A DNA stretch of 64,000 nt from Burkholderia sp. WSM2232 (GCF_000472545.1 NZ_AWZV01000003.1:68608-132607); one strand, 5' to 3'; shown: positions 1 through 9,102, counted from the stretch's first letter. Translations and numbers: made by a program. Notes: generated from the sequence alone by a model not told the origin.

Positions 1-654
1 TCGACCGGCGCGGCCGGCGTGACGCCCGCCGTTTCGCCGATGCTCACCGTGTTCGGCAACGGCAACGGTGTGCCACCTACCAACGGTATCGGCCTGGTCT
101 ACAACGCGGGCACGGTGGGCGCGTTCGATCACCGTCTCGCCACGGTCGATGCGAGCTACGTAGGCGCGGCCTGTCTGCGCACGCTATGGACCAACGGCAC
201 GCTTACCGCGAACGTGGAACCTATCAAGGTGAACGCGAATCTGCATGGCAAGCCGACCATCATCGTGCAAGGCCGCGCGGACGCTCTCGTGCCGATCAAC
301 CATGCGTCGCGGCCCTACCTGGCGACCAATCAACTGGTGGAGGGCGGGGCGAGCAGGCTGTCGTTCTACGAAATCACCAACGGTCAGCACTTCGACGCGT
401 TTCTTGGCGTGGCCGGCTTCGACACGCGCTTCGTGCCGCTGCACTACTACAACATTCAGGCGCTCAACCTGATGTGGAGTCACCTGAAAAACGGCACGCC
501 GCTGCCGCCGTCGCAGGTCGTTCATACGGTGCCGCGCGGCGGTACGCCCGGCGCCGCGCCCGCCTTGACCACCGCGAACCTGCCGGCCATTGTGGCGACC
601 CCTGGCGGCAATGCGATCACGGTCGCAAACGGGGCGGTGAACGTGCCGAACTGA
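1..654 (+). CDS. D-(-)-3-hydroxybutyrate oligomer hydrolase, C-terminal part
   Basis: The reading frame is open from the first base and ends at 654, so only about 217 C-terminal residues are present. The sequence resembles the end of the 3HB-oligomer hydrolases of Ralstonia and Burkholderia, which cleave short 3-hydroxybutyrate oligomers during polyhydroxybutyrate mobilisation. The stretch GKPTIIVQGRADALVPINHA is the usual alpha/beta-hydrolase strand and loop carrying the acidic catalytic residue, and NGQHFDAF carries the likely catalytic histidine. The nucleophile serine would lie upstream of the window. The assignment rests on recognising the family, not on an alignment. Confidence 0.8.
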   Translation, partial: STGAAGVTPAVSPMLTVFGNGNGVPPTNGIGLVYNAGTVGAFDHRLATVDASYVGAACLRTLWTNGTLTANVEPIKVNANLHGKPTIIVQGRADALVPINHASRPYLATNQLVEGGASRLSFYEITNGQHFDAFLGVAGFDTRFVPLHYYNIQALNLMWSHLKNGTPLPPSQVVHTVPRGGTPGAAPALTTANLPAIVATPGGNAITVANGAVNVPN

Positions 655-788
655 GGCACGCTGGCTGACGGTGGCGGACCACACGCGCAGGGCGGTTGCG
701 TTGCGCGCGTCGTTCCCTCGGCAATCGGGCCGCGGGTATGAACGATGCTACCGCTGAACGGCAACAAGCGCGTTGCAGAGGACAACCG

Positions 789-1034
789 ATGCAGTTCGAC
801 TACAGGCATTTTCATATCGATTGCCGGGCACGCCACGCGGACGAAGGCGTCTACTACGCGCGTGCCCGGATCACTCGCATACCGCAGAAAAACGAGCATT
901 TCCGCTCGCACGATTCCGGCGACATCGACGCCTTCCCGAACGAAGCCGATGCAATTTCCTGCGCGCGATCGTGGGCGATAGAGTGGTGCGATGAAGCGGC
1001 TTCGCAGTTGTCGAGCGAGGCGTCGTCGAAATAA
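789..1034 (+). CDS. small hypothetical protein (81 aa)
   Basis: I do not recognise a family. The ATG at 789 was chosen because a purine-rich AGAGGA-like stretch precedes it; a longer frame reaches back to 696 but begins with low-quality, Arg-rich sequence. The product is a soluble, acidic protein with many His, Tyr and Asp residues (start MQFDYRHFHIDCRA) and no signal peptide or membrane segment. It ends 23 bases before the exonuclease III gene on the same strand and may be cotranscribed with it. Confidence 0.55.
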   Translation: MQFDYRHFHIDCRARHADEGVYYARARITRIPQKNEHFRSHDSGDIDAFPNEADAISCARSWAIEWCDEAASQLSSEASSK

Positions 1035-1057
1035 GCTGGCTGTAGGGAGGAGTTGCC

Positions 1058-1867
1058 GTGGCGACGCTGCGCATTGCGACATTCAACATCAACGGAGTTC
1101 GTTCGCGCCAGGCGGCGCTCGTGCAATGGCTCGAGCGCGAGGCGCCGGACATTGTCTGCCTGCAGGAATTGAAGGCGGCGGACAGCGCATTTCCCGCCGA
1201 CGCATTGCGCGACGCCGGCTATCACGCCATCTGGCATGGCCAGAGCGCATGGAACGGCGTGGCGATCCTGTCGAAGGGCGAGGCGCCGCTGGAGAGCCGC
1301 CGCGGCTTGCCGGGCTTCGAAGCCGACACGCATAGCCGCTATCTGGAAGCGGCCGTGGGCGGTTTGCTCGTGTGCTGTCTTTATCTGCCGAACGGCAATC
1401 CGCAGCCCGGCCCCAAGTTCGAATACAAGCTGAAGTGGTTCGACCATCTGATCGAGCACGCGGCGAATCTGCTCAAGAGCGGACATCCGGTCGTGCTGGC
1501 CGGCGACTTCAACGTCGTACCCACCGACGAAGACATTTACAACCCGCGCTCATGGCTGAAAGACGCGTTGCTGCAGCCCGAAAGCCGCGAACGCTACCAG
1601 CGCCTGCTCGCGCAAGGCTGGACAGACTCGCTGCGCAAGCACTTCGGGGATGAGCGCGTCTACACCTTCTGGGATTATTTCCGCCGCCATTGGGACACGA
1701 ATTCGGGCTTGCGCATCGATCACATCCTGCTGAGTCCGGACCTCGCGCCGCGTTTGCGCGACGCGGGCGTGGACCGCTGGGTGCGCGGCGAAGCGCACGC
1801 CAGCGACCACGCGCCGACATGGGTGGAGCTCGACATGAGCGCAAGGCGCCGCAAGACGCGCGGCTAA
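1058..1867 (+). CDS. xth: exodeoxyribonuclease III
   Basis: This is an AP endonuclease and 3'-5' exonuclease of the EEP (exonuclease-endonuclease-phosphatase) family, acting in base-excision repair. Visible motifs in order are ATFNINGVRSR at the N-terminus, CLQELKA with the metal-binding Glu (about residue 34), GDFNVVPTDEDI with the Asp/Asn catalytic pair (about 150), LRIDHILLS and the C-terminal SDHAPTWVEL with the catalytic Asp-His. The length of 269 aa is normal for the family. The GTG start at 1058 follows an AGGGAGGAG ribosome-binding site. It converges with motB, with only four bases between the two stop codons. Confidence 0.95.
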   Translation: MATLRIATFNINGVRSRQAALVQWLEREAPDIVCLQELKAADSAFPADALRDAGYHAIWHGQSAWNGVAILSKGEAPLESRRGLPGFEADTHSRYLEAAVGGLLVCCLYLPNGNPQPGPKFEYKLKWFDHLIEHAANLLKSGHPVVLAGDFNVVPTDEDIYNPRSWLKDALLQPESRERYQRLLAQGWTDSLRKHFGDERVYTFWDYFRRHWDTNSGLRIDHILLSPDLAPRLRDAGVDRWVRGEAHASDHAPTWVELDMSARRRKTRG

Positions 1868-1871
1868 AACG

Positions 1872-2864
1872 TTAGCGGACGATCGTCGCGCCTGGAGCCG
1901 GACGGACACGCGCCGCGACCGCGGGGATCGCCGCACTGGCCGGCGAGCTTTCGTCGATCGAGGTACGGCCGCCATCGTGGAAGAACGCCTGCTCCGCGGC
2001 TTTGTTCATCACCAGAATACTGATGCGCCGGTTGGTCGGTTCATCGACGATATTGCTGTTCAGGGGCAGCACGTCCGCGAGGCCGCGAACCTGCAGCAGC
2101 TTCTCGCCATGCATGCCGCCGGCAACCAGCGCGCGGCGCGCGGCGTTCGCGCGCTCGGACGACAGCTCCCAGTTCGAATAGCCAACAGGTCCGCCGGTGT
2201 AGGGCACCGCGTCCGTGTGGCCTGCAATCGAAATGCGGTTCTCCACGTCGTTCAGTGCCGCGCCGATCTGCGTCAGTATCGCAACCGCATAAGTTTGCAG
2301 CCGCGGGCTGCCCGACGCGAACATCGGGCGATTCTGCGAATCGACAATCTCGATACGCAAACCTTCATTCGTGATGGAGATGCGGATCTGGTCCTTGAAC
2401 GCTTTCAGCGCAGGGGTTTGCTCGATCAGCGAAATGAGCTTTTCCTTCAGTTGCTGCAAGCGGGCCGCGTCGGCCGGCGCCACCGTCGGCACCACGTTCA
2501 CTGGCGTGGCCGGCTCGATCTGCGTCTTCTTGCCGTCGCCGGGACGTGTGTCGGAAATGTCGCGGCCGCCGCCTTCTATCACGTTCGGGCGCGCGGAGGC
2601 CGTGCCCTGGCTGCCGCCGAGCAGGCTCGACAGCGGCGTGTTGAAGTAGTCCTCGATGCCCTGCTTGTCGAACTTCGACGTGGAGCCGAGCAGCCACATC
2701 AGCAGGAAGAAGGCCATCATCGCGGTGACGAAGTCGGCGTAGGCAATTTTCCATGCGCCGCCGTGATGGCCGCCGTGGTCGTCGCCCTTTTTCGAGCGAC
2801 GCACGATGATCGGCGGCGGCGCCGCTTCCTGATCCTGCGAGCCGCGTGAACGTCTTTGCGTCAT
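1872..2864 (-). CDS. motB: flagellar motor protein MotB
   Basis: MotB is the stator subunit that anchors the proton-conducting MotAB complex to peptidoglycan. After a charged cytoplasmic tail rich in His and Gly, the single membrane helix at about residues 42-62 starts with YADFVTAMMAFFLLMWLL, which contains the conserved proton-binding Asp. A plug and linker follow, then an OmpA/MotB peptidoglycan-binding domain (about 160-290) with GHTDAVPY and the SSERANAARRAL helix. The 330-aa length fits. Its ATG shares one base with the motA stop codon, so the two genes are translationally coupled. Confidence 0.95.
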   Translation of the reverse strand: MTQRRSRGSQDQEAAPPPIIVRRSKKGDDHGGHHGGAWKIAYADFVTAMMAFFLLMWLLGSTSKFDKQGIEDYFNTPLSSLLGGSQGTASARPNVIEGGGRDISDTRPGDGKKTQIEPATPVNVVPTVAPADAARLQQLKEKLISLIEQTPALKAFKDQIRISITNEGLRIEIVDSQNRPMFASGSPRLQTYAVAILTQIGAALNDVENRISIAGHTDAVPYTGGPVGYSNWELSSERANAARRALVAGGMHGEKLLQVRGLADVLPLNSNIVDEPTNRRISILVMNKAAEQAFFHDGGRTSIDESSPASAAIPAVAARVRPAPGATIVR

Positions 2865-3748
2865 TACGCGGCTCCGCTTGCGGCAGGCTTAGGCGACTTG
2901 GTGGCGCGCACGGCGTCGTCGAGTTCCTGGAAGCTCGGACGGTCCGCGGTGAACAGCACCTTGCGGCCGAACTCCACGGCAATGGGCGGCGCATAGCCGG
3001 ACAACGACGCAAGCAGCACCGCCTTCACGCATTGGAACGGCTTGGCTTCGGCGCGGCCCTTCGCATTCAGCAGATCGGCGAGCGGACCGATGAATCCATA
3101 CGCGAGCAGAATGCCGAGGAAGGTTCCGACCAGCGCACCCGCGATCATCTCGCCGAGCACGGCAGGCGGCGCACCCACGGAGCCCATCGTATGAACCACG
3201 CCCATCACGGCCGCGACAATGCCGAAGGCGGGCAGGCCGTCCGCCATTTTCTGGATCGCGTTGGCCGCCACCGACGCCTCGGCATGATGCGTGGCCAGCT
3301 CTTCGTCCATCAGGTCCTGTACTTCGAGCACATTGACGTTGCCGCCCGACATCATGCGCAGATAGTCGACGATGAAATCGAGCAGATGGTGATCGGCAAG
3401 GACGTGCGGGTACTTCTGGAAAATCACGCTTTCTTCAGGGGCGAATACATCGGCTTCGAGCGACATCATGCCTTCCTTGCGTGCCTTCTGGAGCAGCTCG
3501 TAAAGCAGCGCGATCAACTCGAGATATTTTTCCTTCGTATAGCCGCCGCCCTTGAAGCAGGAAGGAATCGCCTTCAGCGTCTTCTTCAAGGTCGAGGTCG
3601 GATTGCTGACGACGAACGCGCCAATCGCTGCGCCAAAAATGCATAGCAATTCGAACGGTTGTATCAGGGCCGGCAAATGGCCGCCCACACCAATGAAGCT
3701 CCCTATGACGGAGCCGATCACCAACAGCCAGCCAATTGCGACAAACAT
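2864..3748 (-). CDS. motA: flagellar motor stator protein MotA
   Basis: MotA forms the proton channel with MotB and interacts electrostatically with the FliG rotor. The protein begins MFVAIGWLLVIGSVIGSF and has four membrane segments: two near the N-terminus and two around residues 160-220 (AFGIVAAVMGVVHTMG, GALVGTFLGILLAYGF). A large cytoplasmic loop lies between the two pairs. The ATG at 3748 was chosen over an in-frame start 33 bases upstream because GGAGA lies 7 bases before it. It gives 294 aa, close to E. coli MotA at 295. No other flagellar genes are in the window. Confidence 0.95.
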   Translation of the reverse strand: MFVAIGWLLVIGSVIGSFIGVGGHLPALIQPFELLCIFGAAIGAFVVSNPTSTLKKTLKAIPSCFKGGGYTKEKYLELIALLYELLQKARKEGMMSLEADVFAPEESVIFQKYPHVLADHHLLDFIVDYLRMMSGGNVNVLEVQDLMDEELATHHAEASVAANAIQKMADGLPAFGIVAAVMGVVHTMGSVGAPPAVLGEMIAGALVGTFLGILLAYGFIGPLADLLNAKGRAEAKPFQCVKAVLLASLSGYAPPIAVEFGRKVLFTADRPSFQELDDAVRATKSPKPAASGAA

Positions 3749-4050
3749 AATTTCTCCGATATCTGGCGCGCCGCACGTCATGCGTCGAGAGAAGCCTTTC
3801 TCACAGGGCTTCGGCGTGCGTCACTGAATTTCCGCATGTACTGGTAAACGGCTCGAAAGGAAAATGCTGAAGTGGTGGCAACACCGAAAGCGGAAATTTG
3901 CGGGCTTGCACGGATGCGGAGAATGAATGCGCGCGGCATCGGTAAAAGATGCCCGCACCTTTTTACCGATCGCTCTGCTAGCATGCAATGCGACCGGGCA
4001 TCAGGTCTCTCGAACGGATAGTGAACCTCACAAGAAGAACGGAGATGAGC
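3749..4050. promoter_or_regulatory. motA / DUF2252 divergent intergenic region with a perfect dyad
   Basis: These 302 bases separate the divergent motA and DUF2252 genes. At 3938-3970 there is a perfect 10-bp inverted repeat, ATCGGTAAAA then 13 bases then TTTTACCGAT. It lacks a U-tract after a G/C stem, so it does not look like a terminator and could be a regulator site. No coding sequence is visible. The long minus-strand frame across this region is antisense to the DUF2252 gene. Confidence 0.4.
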
Positions 4051-5463
4051 ATGAAAGCCAGCACCATTGCCGAGCGCGAAGCCCGTGGCCGTGCCGCGCG
4101 CGAAAAGTCGAAGCGCTCGAGCCACCGGACGGTCGGCGAACTGCAGCGCGATCCGCTGCCGTTGCTCAAGGAGAGCAGCGAGGGCCGCGTGCAGAACCTC
4201 GTACCGCTGCGCTATGGGCGCATGGCCGTGTCGCCGTTCACATTCTTTCGCGGCACCGCCATCCTGCAGGCGCATGACCTGAGCAAGGTGCACGATACCG
4301 GCCTTGTCATGCCAATTTGCGGAGACGGGCATCTGATGAATTTCGGCGGCTTTGCGACGCCCGAGCGGCAACTCGTGTTCGACCTCAACGATTTCGACGA
4401 AGTGTCGGTCGGCCCCTTCGAATGGGACCTGAAACGCCTCGCCGCGAGTCTCGTGATTGCCGCGCGGCATATGCGCCTGAGCCGTGGCAGCGCGGAAGAT
4501 CTGGTGATGACCGCCATTGGCGAATATCGCAACCGCATGGCGCAATACGCTCAGTGTGGCGCACTCGAACTCTGGTACGAACGCATCACGTTCGACCGCA
4601 TGGCCGACACCGCGCTCACGCCTGAGCGGCGCCGCGCTGTCCGTCGCGGCATGGAAAAGGCGGCGAGCCGCACGCACGAAAGTCTGTTCGAGAAAATGGC
4701 CGAGCATGACGGTCATCGCTGGGTGATTCGCGATGCGCCGCCCGCGCTCTTTCACGTGCTCGGCGCGAACACGCTCTTTACGGAGGAGGAGACCGAAGTG
4801 CTGAAGGGCGCGCACGGACACAAGATGCTGGACAGCATGTGGAGCGATTACGTCAAGACGATCTCGCACGATCGCCGCGAATTGATCGCGCACTTCGGGG
4901 TGCAGGACATCGTGTTCAAAGTGGTGGGCGTGGGCAGCGTCGGCACACGCTGCATGGCCGTGCTGCTCGTCGATCACATGGGCAAGCCGCTCTTTCTGCA
5001 GATGAAGGAAGCGAGGCCGTCGGTCATCGCGCGTTACTGCAAGACCCCACCGGTCAAACATCAGGGGGAGCGTGTCGTGCAGGGGCAGCGCATGCTGCAG
5101 GCCGCGAGCGACATTTTTCTCGGCTGGACCACGAGTCCACTTGGGCGGCATTACTACTTCCGTCAATTGCGCGACATGAAGCTGTCGGCCAACATCGAGC
5201 TATTCGATACCGACCTGCTGACCGGCTATGCGCAACTGTGCGGCTGGGTAATGGCGCGGGCCCATGCAAAGGCAAGCGGCCAGGCGGTGGAAGTGAGCGC
5301 CTATATCGGACGCGGCGATCAATTCGCCGAAGCGCTCGCCGCCTACGCGGCGAGTTACGCGGATCAGGTTGAGCGCGACTACGACGCCTTCGTCAAGGCA
5401 TGCCGCAGCGGCGTGCTGCAAGCGCGTTCAGACGAGGACATGGCGGCGGACTTCCGTGTCTGA
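4051..5463 (+). CDS. DUF2252 domain-containing protein
   Basis: The 470-aa protein matches the DUF2252 family, whose members have a kinase-like fold but no settled function. Typical landmarks are PFTFFRGTA near residue 70, GDGHLMNFGG near 90, FDLNDFDEV near 110 and the helix FEWDLKRLAASL. C-terminal to these is KEARPSVIARY, followed by a region ending AYAASYADQVERDYDAF. ATG codons at 4045 and 4051 are in frame; GGAG at 4041-4044 sits six bases before the second and touches the first, so 4051 is preferred. It is a single gene with no operon partner. Confidence 0.85.
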   Translation: MKASTIAEREARGRAAREKSKRSSHRTVGELQRDPLPLLKESSEGRVQNLVPLRYGRMAVSPFTFFRGTAILQAHDLSKVHDTGLVMPICGDGHLMNFGGFATPERQLVFDLNDFDEVSVGPFEWDLKRLAASLVIAARHMRLSRGSAEDLVMTAIGEYRNRMAQYAQCGALELWYERITFDRMADTALTPERRRAVRRGMEKAASRTHESLFEKMAEHDGHRWVIRDAPPALFHVLGANTLFTEEETEVLKGAHGHKMLDSMWSDYVKTISHDRRELIAHFGVQDIVFKVVGVGSVGTRCMAVLLVDHMGKPLFLQMKEARPSVIARYCKTPPVKHQGERVVQGQRMLQAASDIFLGWTTSPLGRHYYFRQLRDMKLSANIELFDTDLLTGYAQLCGWVMARAHAKASGQAVEVSAYIGRGDQFAEALAAYAASYADQVERDYDAFVKACRSGVLQARSDEDMAADFRV

Positions 5464-5483
5464 ATCTTGCGGCGGGCTCGCTA

Positions 5484-6338
5484 TCAAGCGTCGACGCGTG
5501 CTTCGCGCAGCGTCACGAAACGCAGCTTGTGCCGCCGAGCTGCTTCGACGATACGCGGCAGCACGGCAAGAATCAGCGGTTTGCCGTCGGCGGTGAGCGC
5601 GGCGTTGCCGTCGTGCAGCAGCAGAATGTCCCGCGCCGCGAGACCGTCGAGCAGGCGGCCCGCGACGATCTCAGGGTCGCGCTCGCGCGTGTCGTAGCCG
5701 CGCCGCGTCCACGCGGCGAGCCGCAGGTCCAGCTTGCGCAGCACCGGTTCGAGAAAAATGTTGCGCAGGCCGGCCGGCGCGCGAAAGAACATGGGCCGCT
5801 CGCCGCTCAGCTCTTCGAACGTGCGTTGCGCGGCATCGATCTCACGCCGCAGCGCATGTGGCAACGTGACAGAAAATGTATGCACATGGACCTGCGAATG
5901 ATTTTCCAGCGCATGACCGCGCGCAACGATCTCACGAACGAGATGCGGATAACGCCGCGCCTTCTCGCCAATGCAGAAGAAGGTTGCGCGTACGCCTAGC
6001 GCGTCGAGCAGATCGAGCACTTGCGGCGTGACGACGGGATCGGGACCGTCGTCGATGGTCAGCGCAATCGCGTCCGCATTGCGCGAGCCGGCGGGCAGGC
6101 GCGTCCAGTTAGGACCGAGCAGCGAGGTGCGCGGCAGGAGGCCGGCCACCGTGAAAACCGCATGATTCGCGAAGATTGCCGCGAGCCACCACGGCCATGC
6201 TCGTGGTGCGACGAGCCACGCACCCAGCACGAGGACGTGCCACGCGGCGGTGGCGGTCAGCATGGCGGGATAGCCGGTTTGCGGCCAGCGGCGCAGCGGT
6301 GCCGGGCGGGCGTGGTCGGGTGTGGACAGTGGGTTCAT
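5484..6338 (-). CDS. polysaccharide deacetylase (NodB homology) family protein, membrane-anchored
   Basis: The protein has two hydrophobic N-terminal segments (about residues 25-70) followed by a NodB-type deacetylase domain. Catalytic motif 1 is ALTIDDGPDP with the paired Asp residues, motif 2 is the metal-binding HSQVH, and later motifs include FFRAPAG and DILLLHDGN. The expected activity is removal of N- or O-acetyl groups from a polysaccharide at the outer face of the inner membrane; the substrate is unknown. The ATG at 6338 is preferred to an upstream TTG at 6353, though neither has a well-spaced ribosome-binding site. It converges with the DUF2252 gene, leaving 20 bases. Confidence 0.85.
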   Translation of the reverse strand: MNPLSTPDHARPAPLRRWPQTGYPAMLTATAAWHVLVLGAWLVAPRAWPWWLAAIFANHAVFTVAGLLPRTSLLGPNWTRLPAGSRNADAIALTIDDGPDPVVTPQVLDLLDALGVRATFFCIGEKARRYPHLVREIVARGHALENHSQVHVHTFSVTLPHALRREIDAAQRTFEELSGERPMFFRAPAGLRNIFLEPVLRKLDLRLAAWTRRGYDTRERDPEIVAGRLLDGLAARDILLLHDGNAALTADGKPLILAVLPRIVEAARRHKLRFVTLREARVDA

Positions 6339-6501
6339 AAAACGTGTATTCAACCTGCTTTCGATGCTTGCGCGGATCGGGCGGGCGCCACGAAGGCAAC
6401 GTGCGCAATGCGTGGGGCGCGACGCGCCGACGCAACCTCGAACGATACCATTGATGCGCGAGCCGCCGCGCCGGCGGACAGGAATGGCAACGATAGCGCG
6501 C

Positions 6502-6655
6502 AGCCTTCAGCCTTCAGCCCGCAGCCTTCAGCCTTCAGCCTTCAGCCCTCAGCCCTCAGCCTTCAGCCCTCAGCCCTCAGCCTTCAGCCCTCAGCCCTCA
6601 GCCCTCAGCCCTCAGCCCTCAGCCCTCAGCCCTCGGCCCTCAGCCCTCAGCGTTC
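6502..6655. repeat. heptanucleotide tandem repeat (about 22 units)
   Basis: A continuous 7-bp array lies in the 431-base gap between the deacetylase (ends 6338) and the SDR (starts 6770). The first six units are mostly AGCCTTC, then AGCCCTC dominates with interspersed AGCCTTC, and the last units are diverged (GGCCCTC, AGCGTTC). The ordered variants suggest expansion by slippage. The array is upstream of both genes and is not in a convincing reading frame. Nothing else was recognised in the gap. Confidence 0.9.
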
Positions 6656-6769
6656 GGCCGTCGGCTTTCGGCGCGGGAAGCGCGTGGCGTGCGCATTTGT
6701 GATGAGCCCGGCGCTGCGGTAAGGTGCAAGGCACGGGCCCATGCGGGCCGGCAAACAGGGAGACACGCG

Positions 6770-7534
6770 GTGACAGTGACGGGAATCAGAAAAGTGGCAT
6801 TGGTTACGGGCGCGGGCAGCGGCATTGGTCGAGCCTGTGCGTTGCGGCTCGCGGAACATGGCTATAGCGTCGTGCTCGCCGGCCGCCGCCTTGGCGCATT
6901 GGAGGCGGTTGCCGAAGAGGCTCGCGCGCTCGGCGGCGAGGCGCTGGCCGCGCCGTGCGACGTGGCGGACGCGGCGAGCGTCGGCGGCCTGTTCGATACG
7001 ATCCGCGAACGCTACGGGCGACTCGACGTGCTCTTCAACAACGCAGGACGCAACGGCTCGCCGGTTGACATCGACGAACTGGACATCGACGAATGGCGCT
7101 CCGTGGTCGACATCAACCTCACGGGGACATTTCTCTGCACGCGCGCCGCATTCGGCCTCATGAAAACGCAGAATCCGCGCGGCGGACGCATCATCAATAA
7201 CGGTTCGATCTCGGCGCACGCGCCGCGTCCGAACAGCGCGGCGTACACGGCTACCAAGCACGCGATTACCGGGCTCACCAAGGCCGTGTCGCTGGACGGC
7301 CGTAAATACGACATCGTGTGCGGGCAGATCGACATCGGCAACGCTGCCACCGACATGGCCGAGCGCATGGCACGTGGCGTGCCCCAGGCGAACGGCGAGA
7401 TCGCGGTCGAACCGTTGATGGACGTCCGCCATGTCGCGGACGCCGTGCTGCATATGGCGCAATTGCCGCTGTCGGCGAACGTTCAGTTCATGACGATCAT
7501 GGCGAGCAAAATGCCGTTCGTGGGACGCGGCTGA
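6770..7534 (+). CDS. SDR family NAD(P)-dependent oxidoreductase
   Basis: This is a classical short-chain dehydrogenase of 254 aa. The Rossmann motif [10 protein letters not shown] lies at about residues 13-22, NNAG near 90, the catalytic Ser in NGSISAHA and the catalytic YTATK near 157-161. The conserved Asn of NLTG is also present. The C-terminal part reads [22 protein letters not shown], a typical SDR ending. GTG at 6770 was chosen because CAGGGA lies eight bases upstream and the frame before it has no coding character. The substrate cannot be deduced. Confidence 0.9.
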   Translation: MTVTGIRKVALVTGAGSGIGRACALRLAEHGYSVVLAGRRLGALEAVAEEARALGGEALAAPCDVADAASVGGLFDTIRERYGRLDVLFNNAGRNGSPVDIDELDIDEWRSVVDINLTGTFLCTRAAFGLMKTQNPRGGRIINNGSISAHAPRPNSAAYTATKHAITGLTKAVSLDGRKYDIVCGQIDIGNAATDMAERMARGVPQANGEIAVEPLMDVRHVADAVLHMAQLPLSANVQFMTIMASKMPFVGRG

Positions 7535-7636
7535 GCGCGGCGGCACGCAGCGCGGCGCGGGCGATCCACTTATACTGGGCGCTGTACAGCCCGTTGTTTG
7601 CGCTTCGCGCCTGGCTATCCGTTTCCGCGAATTCAG

Positions 7637-8107
7637 GTGACGTCATTCGCCGTGCCCCGTGCCGTATCCACCAGCGACCCCAAGCCGCAGCCGCCCGTGC
7701 AGCCCGATCTCGACGATTGTTGCCATAGCGGTTGCAGTCCGTGCGTGTTCGATCTTTACGACGAAGCGCTCGAGCGCTATGAGATCGCTGTGGCGCAATG
7801 GCAGGCGCGGCAGGAGCGGCAGACGGGGCAGGCAGGGCAAGCAGGGCGGTCGCGGCAGGTGAAAGGCGAGCGGAGCGCGCGCAACCCGAACCGGTCGGAA
7901 GCGAACACGCCGCAACCGGGCACGCCGCAACCGGACACGCCGCAACCGGGCACGCCGCAACCGGGCACGCTCCAACCAGACACGCTCCAACCAGACACGC
8001 TCCAACCAGACACGCCCCAACCAGACACGCCCCAACCAGACACGCCCCAAAATACCGCTGCCCGAAAAAAACCACCGGCCCAACTTCACGCCCGCAAGCG
8101 TCGCTGA
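7637..8107 (+). CDS. oxidoreductase-like domain protein with a TPQP(D/G) repeat tail
   Basis: Residues about 15-60 (KPQPPVQPDLDDCCHSGCS, then PCVFDLYDEALERYE) match the small Cys-rich oxidoreductase-like (Oxidored-like, PF09791) domain. Four Cys residues in CCxxxCxxC spacing could bind a metal. A Gln/Gly/Arg-rich linker follows, then ten consecutive five-residue TPQPG, TPQPD or TLQPD repeats encoded by a 15-bp tandem array, and a basic tail (ARKKPPAQLHARKRR). The start is uncertain: GTG 7637 is used, with TTG 7598 as alternative. The repeat tail is far longer than the roughly 70-aa core of the family. Confidence 0.65.
   Translation: MTSFAVPRAVSTSDPKPQPPVQPDLDDCCHSGCSPCVFDLYDEALERYEIAVAQWQARQERQTGQAGQAGRSRQVKGERSARNPNRSEANTPQPGTPQPDTPQPGTPQPGTLQPDTLQPDTLQPDTPQPDTPQPDTPQNTAARKKPPAQLHARKRR
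7907..8056. repeat. 15-bp coding minisatellite (10 units)
   Basis: Ten 15-bp units (ACGCCGCAACCGGGC-like, then ACGCTCCAACCAGAC-like, then ACGCCCCAACCAGAC-like) lie in frame within the oxidoreductase-like gene. An eleventh partial unit follows. Variants are grouped into blocks of four, three and three, a sign of recent duplication. Each unit adds five residues (T-P/L-Q-P-D/G), so copy-number change keeps the frame. Confidence 0.92.
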
Positions 8108-8157
8108 ACCCGCCATCGCGCGTTCATAGTCCATGCCGCAGCCATCACTTATCCGCC

Positions 8158-9036
8158 ATGACCGACCATCCGCCCGCATCTGTCGACTCCGTTGCGCCGT
8201 TGAACGAATCGCACACGCTCGACGACCTGCATGACTTCGTGCAGCGCTATCCCCGGCTTTTCGTGCTGACAGGCGCGGGCATCAGCACGGACTCCGGCAT
8301 TCCCGGCTATCGCGACGACAACGGCGAATGGAAGCGCTCGCCGCCCATCACGCTGCAGGAGTTCCTTGGCACCGATGCGATGCGTCGGCGCTACTGGGCG
8401 CGCAGCATGGTCGGCTGGCCCGTCGTCGCGCTGGCGCAGCCGAACGCGGCGCATGTCGCGCTGGCGCGTCTTCAGTCAGCGGGTCACGTTCCGACGCTCG
8501 TTACGCAAAATGTCGACGGTTTGCATCAGCGCGCGGGCAGCCGCGATGTGATCGAATTGCACGGCGGTATCGACGGCGTGATCTGCCTCGATTGCGGAAC
8601 GCAGCATTCGCGCGCGGCGATCCAGCAGACGCTCGAAGCTGAGAACCCTGCGCTCCTGAACGTCACCGCCGAAACCGCCGCCGATGGCGACGCGCATCTC
8701 GAATGGCACGCACTCGAAACGTTCCGAGTGCCAGCGTGCGCGAATTGCGGCGGCCTGCTTAAACCGGCGGTGGTGTTCTTCGGCGAAAGCGTGCCGCGCG
8801 AACGGGTGGAGGCGGCTTCCCATGCGCTCGACGCCGCAGACGCCGTGCTCGTGGTCGGTTCTTCGCTAATGGTCTACTCGGGCTACCGCTTCTGCGTATG
8901 GGCGCAAAAGCAGCGTAAGCCGGTCGCCGCGATCAACCTGGGACGCACGCGTGCGGACCCGCTTCTCGCGCTGAAAATCGCGGCGCCATGCGCCGATATG
9001 CTGACCGCTCTTGCCGGCCGTCTCGCGCTAGATTGA
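8158..9036 (+). CDS. Sir2-family NAD-dependent protein deacylase
   Basis: The 292-aa sirtuin removes acyl groups from protein lysines using NAD+. Visible motifs are VLTGAGISTDSGIPGYRD (NAD binding, about residue 38), TQNVDGLHQRAG (about 118) and ELHGG with the catalytic His (about 137). Two Cys pairs, CLDC and CANC, form the structural zinc site, and KPAVVFFGES and VVGSSLMVYSG follow. The ATG at 8158 begins the protein just before the sirtuin fold; a much longer upstream frame only reads the repeat array out of phase. The gene precedes a methyltransferase on the same strand. Confidence 0.93.
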   Translation: MTDHPPASVDSVAPLNESHTLDDLHDFVQRYPRLFVLTGAGISTDSGIPGYRDDNGEWKRSPPITLQEFLGTDAMRRRYWARSMVGWPVVALAQPNAAHVALARLQSAGHVPTLVTQNVDGLHQRAGSRDVIELHGGIDGVICLDCGTQHSRAAIQQTLEAENPALLNVTAETAADGDAHLEWHALETFRVPACANCGGLLKPAVVFFGESVPRERVEAASHALDAADAVLVVGSSLMVYSGYRFCVWAQKQRKPVAAINLGRTRADPLLALKIAAPCADMLTALAGRLALD

Positions 9037-9102
9037 GCGGCGAGCGCCTCCCGATCCAATGCATCCCACGCGGCTAACACAATTGAACGCTCACACATCA
9101 TC

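Noticed and set aside
3778..5166. 462-codon minus-strand frame opposite the DUF2252 gene
   Set aside because: It is antisense to a clear DUF2252 protein, is His/Arg-rich without domain motifs and has no ribosome-binding site.
6021..6722. frames reading the heptamer array as Ser/Pro/Gln/Ala repeats
   Set aside because: The 7-bp unit makes all three frames open and repetitive; the flanks have no coding character or start signals.
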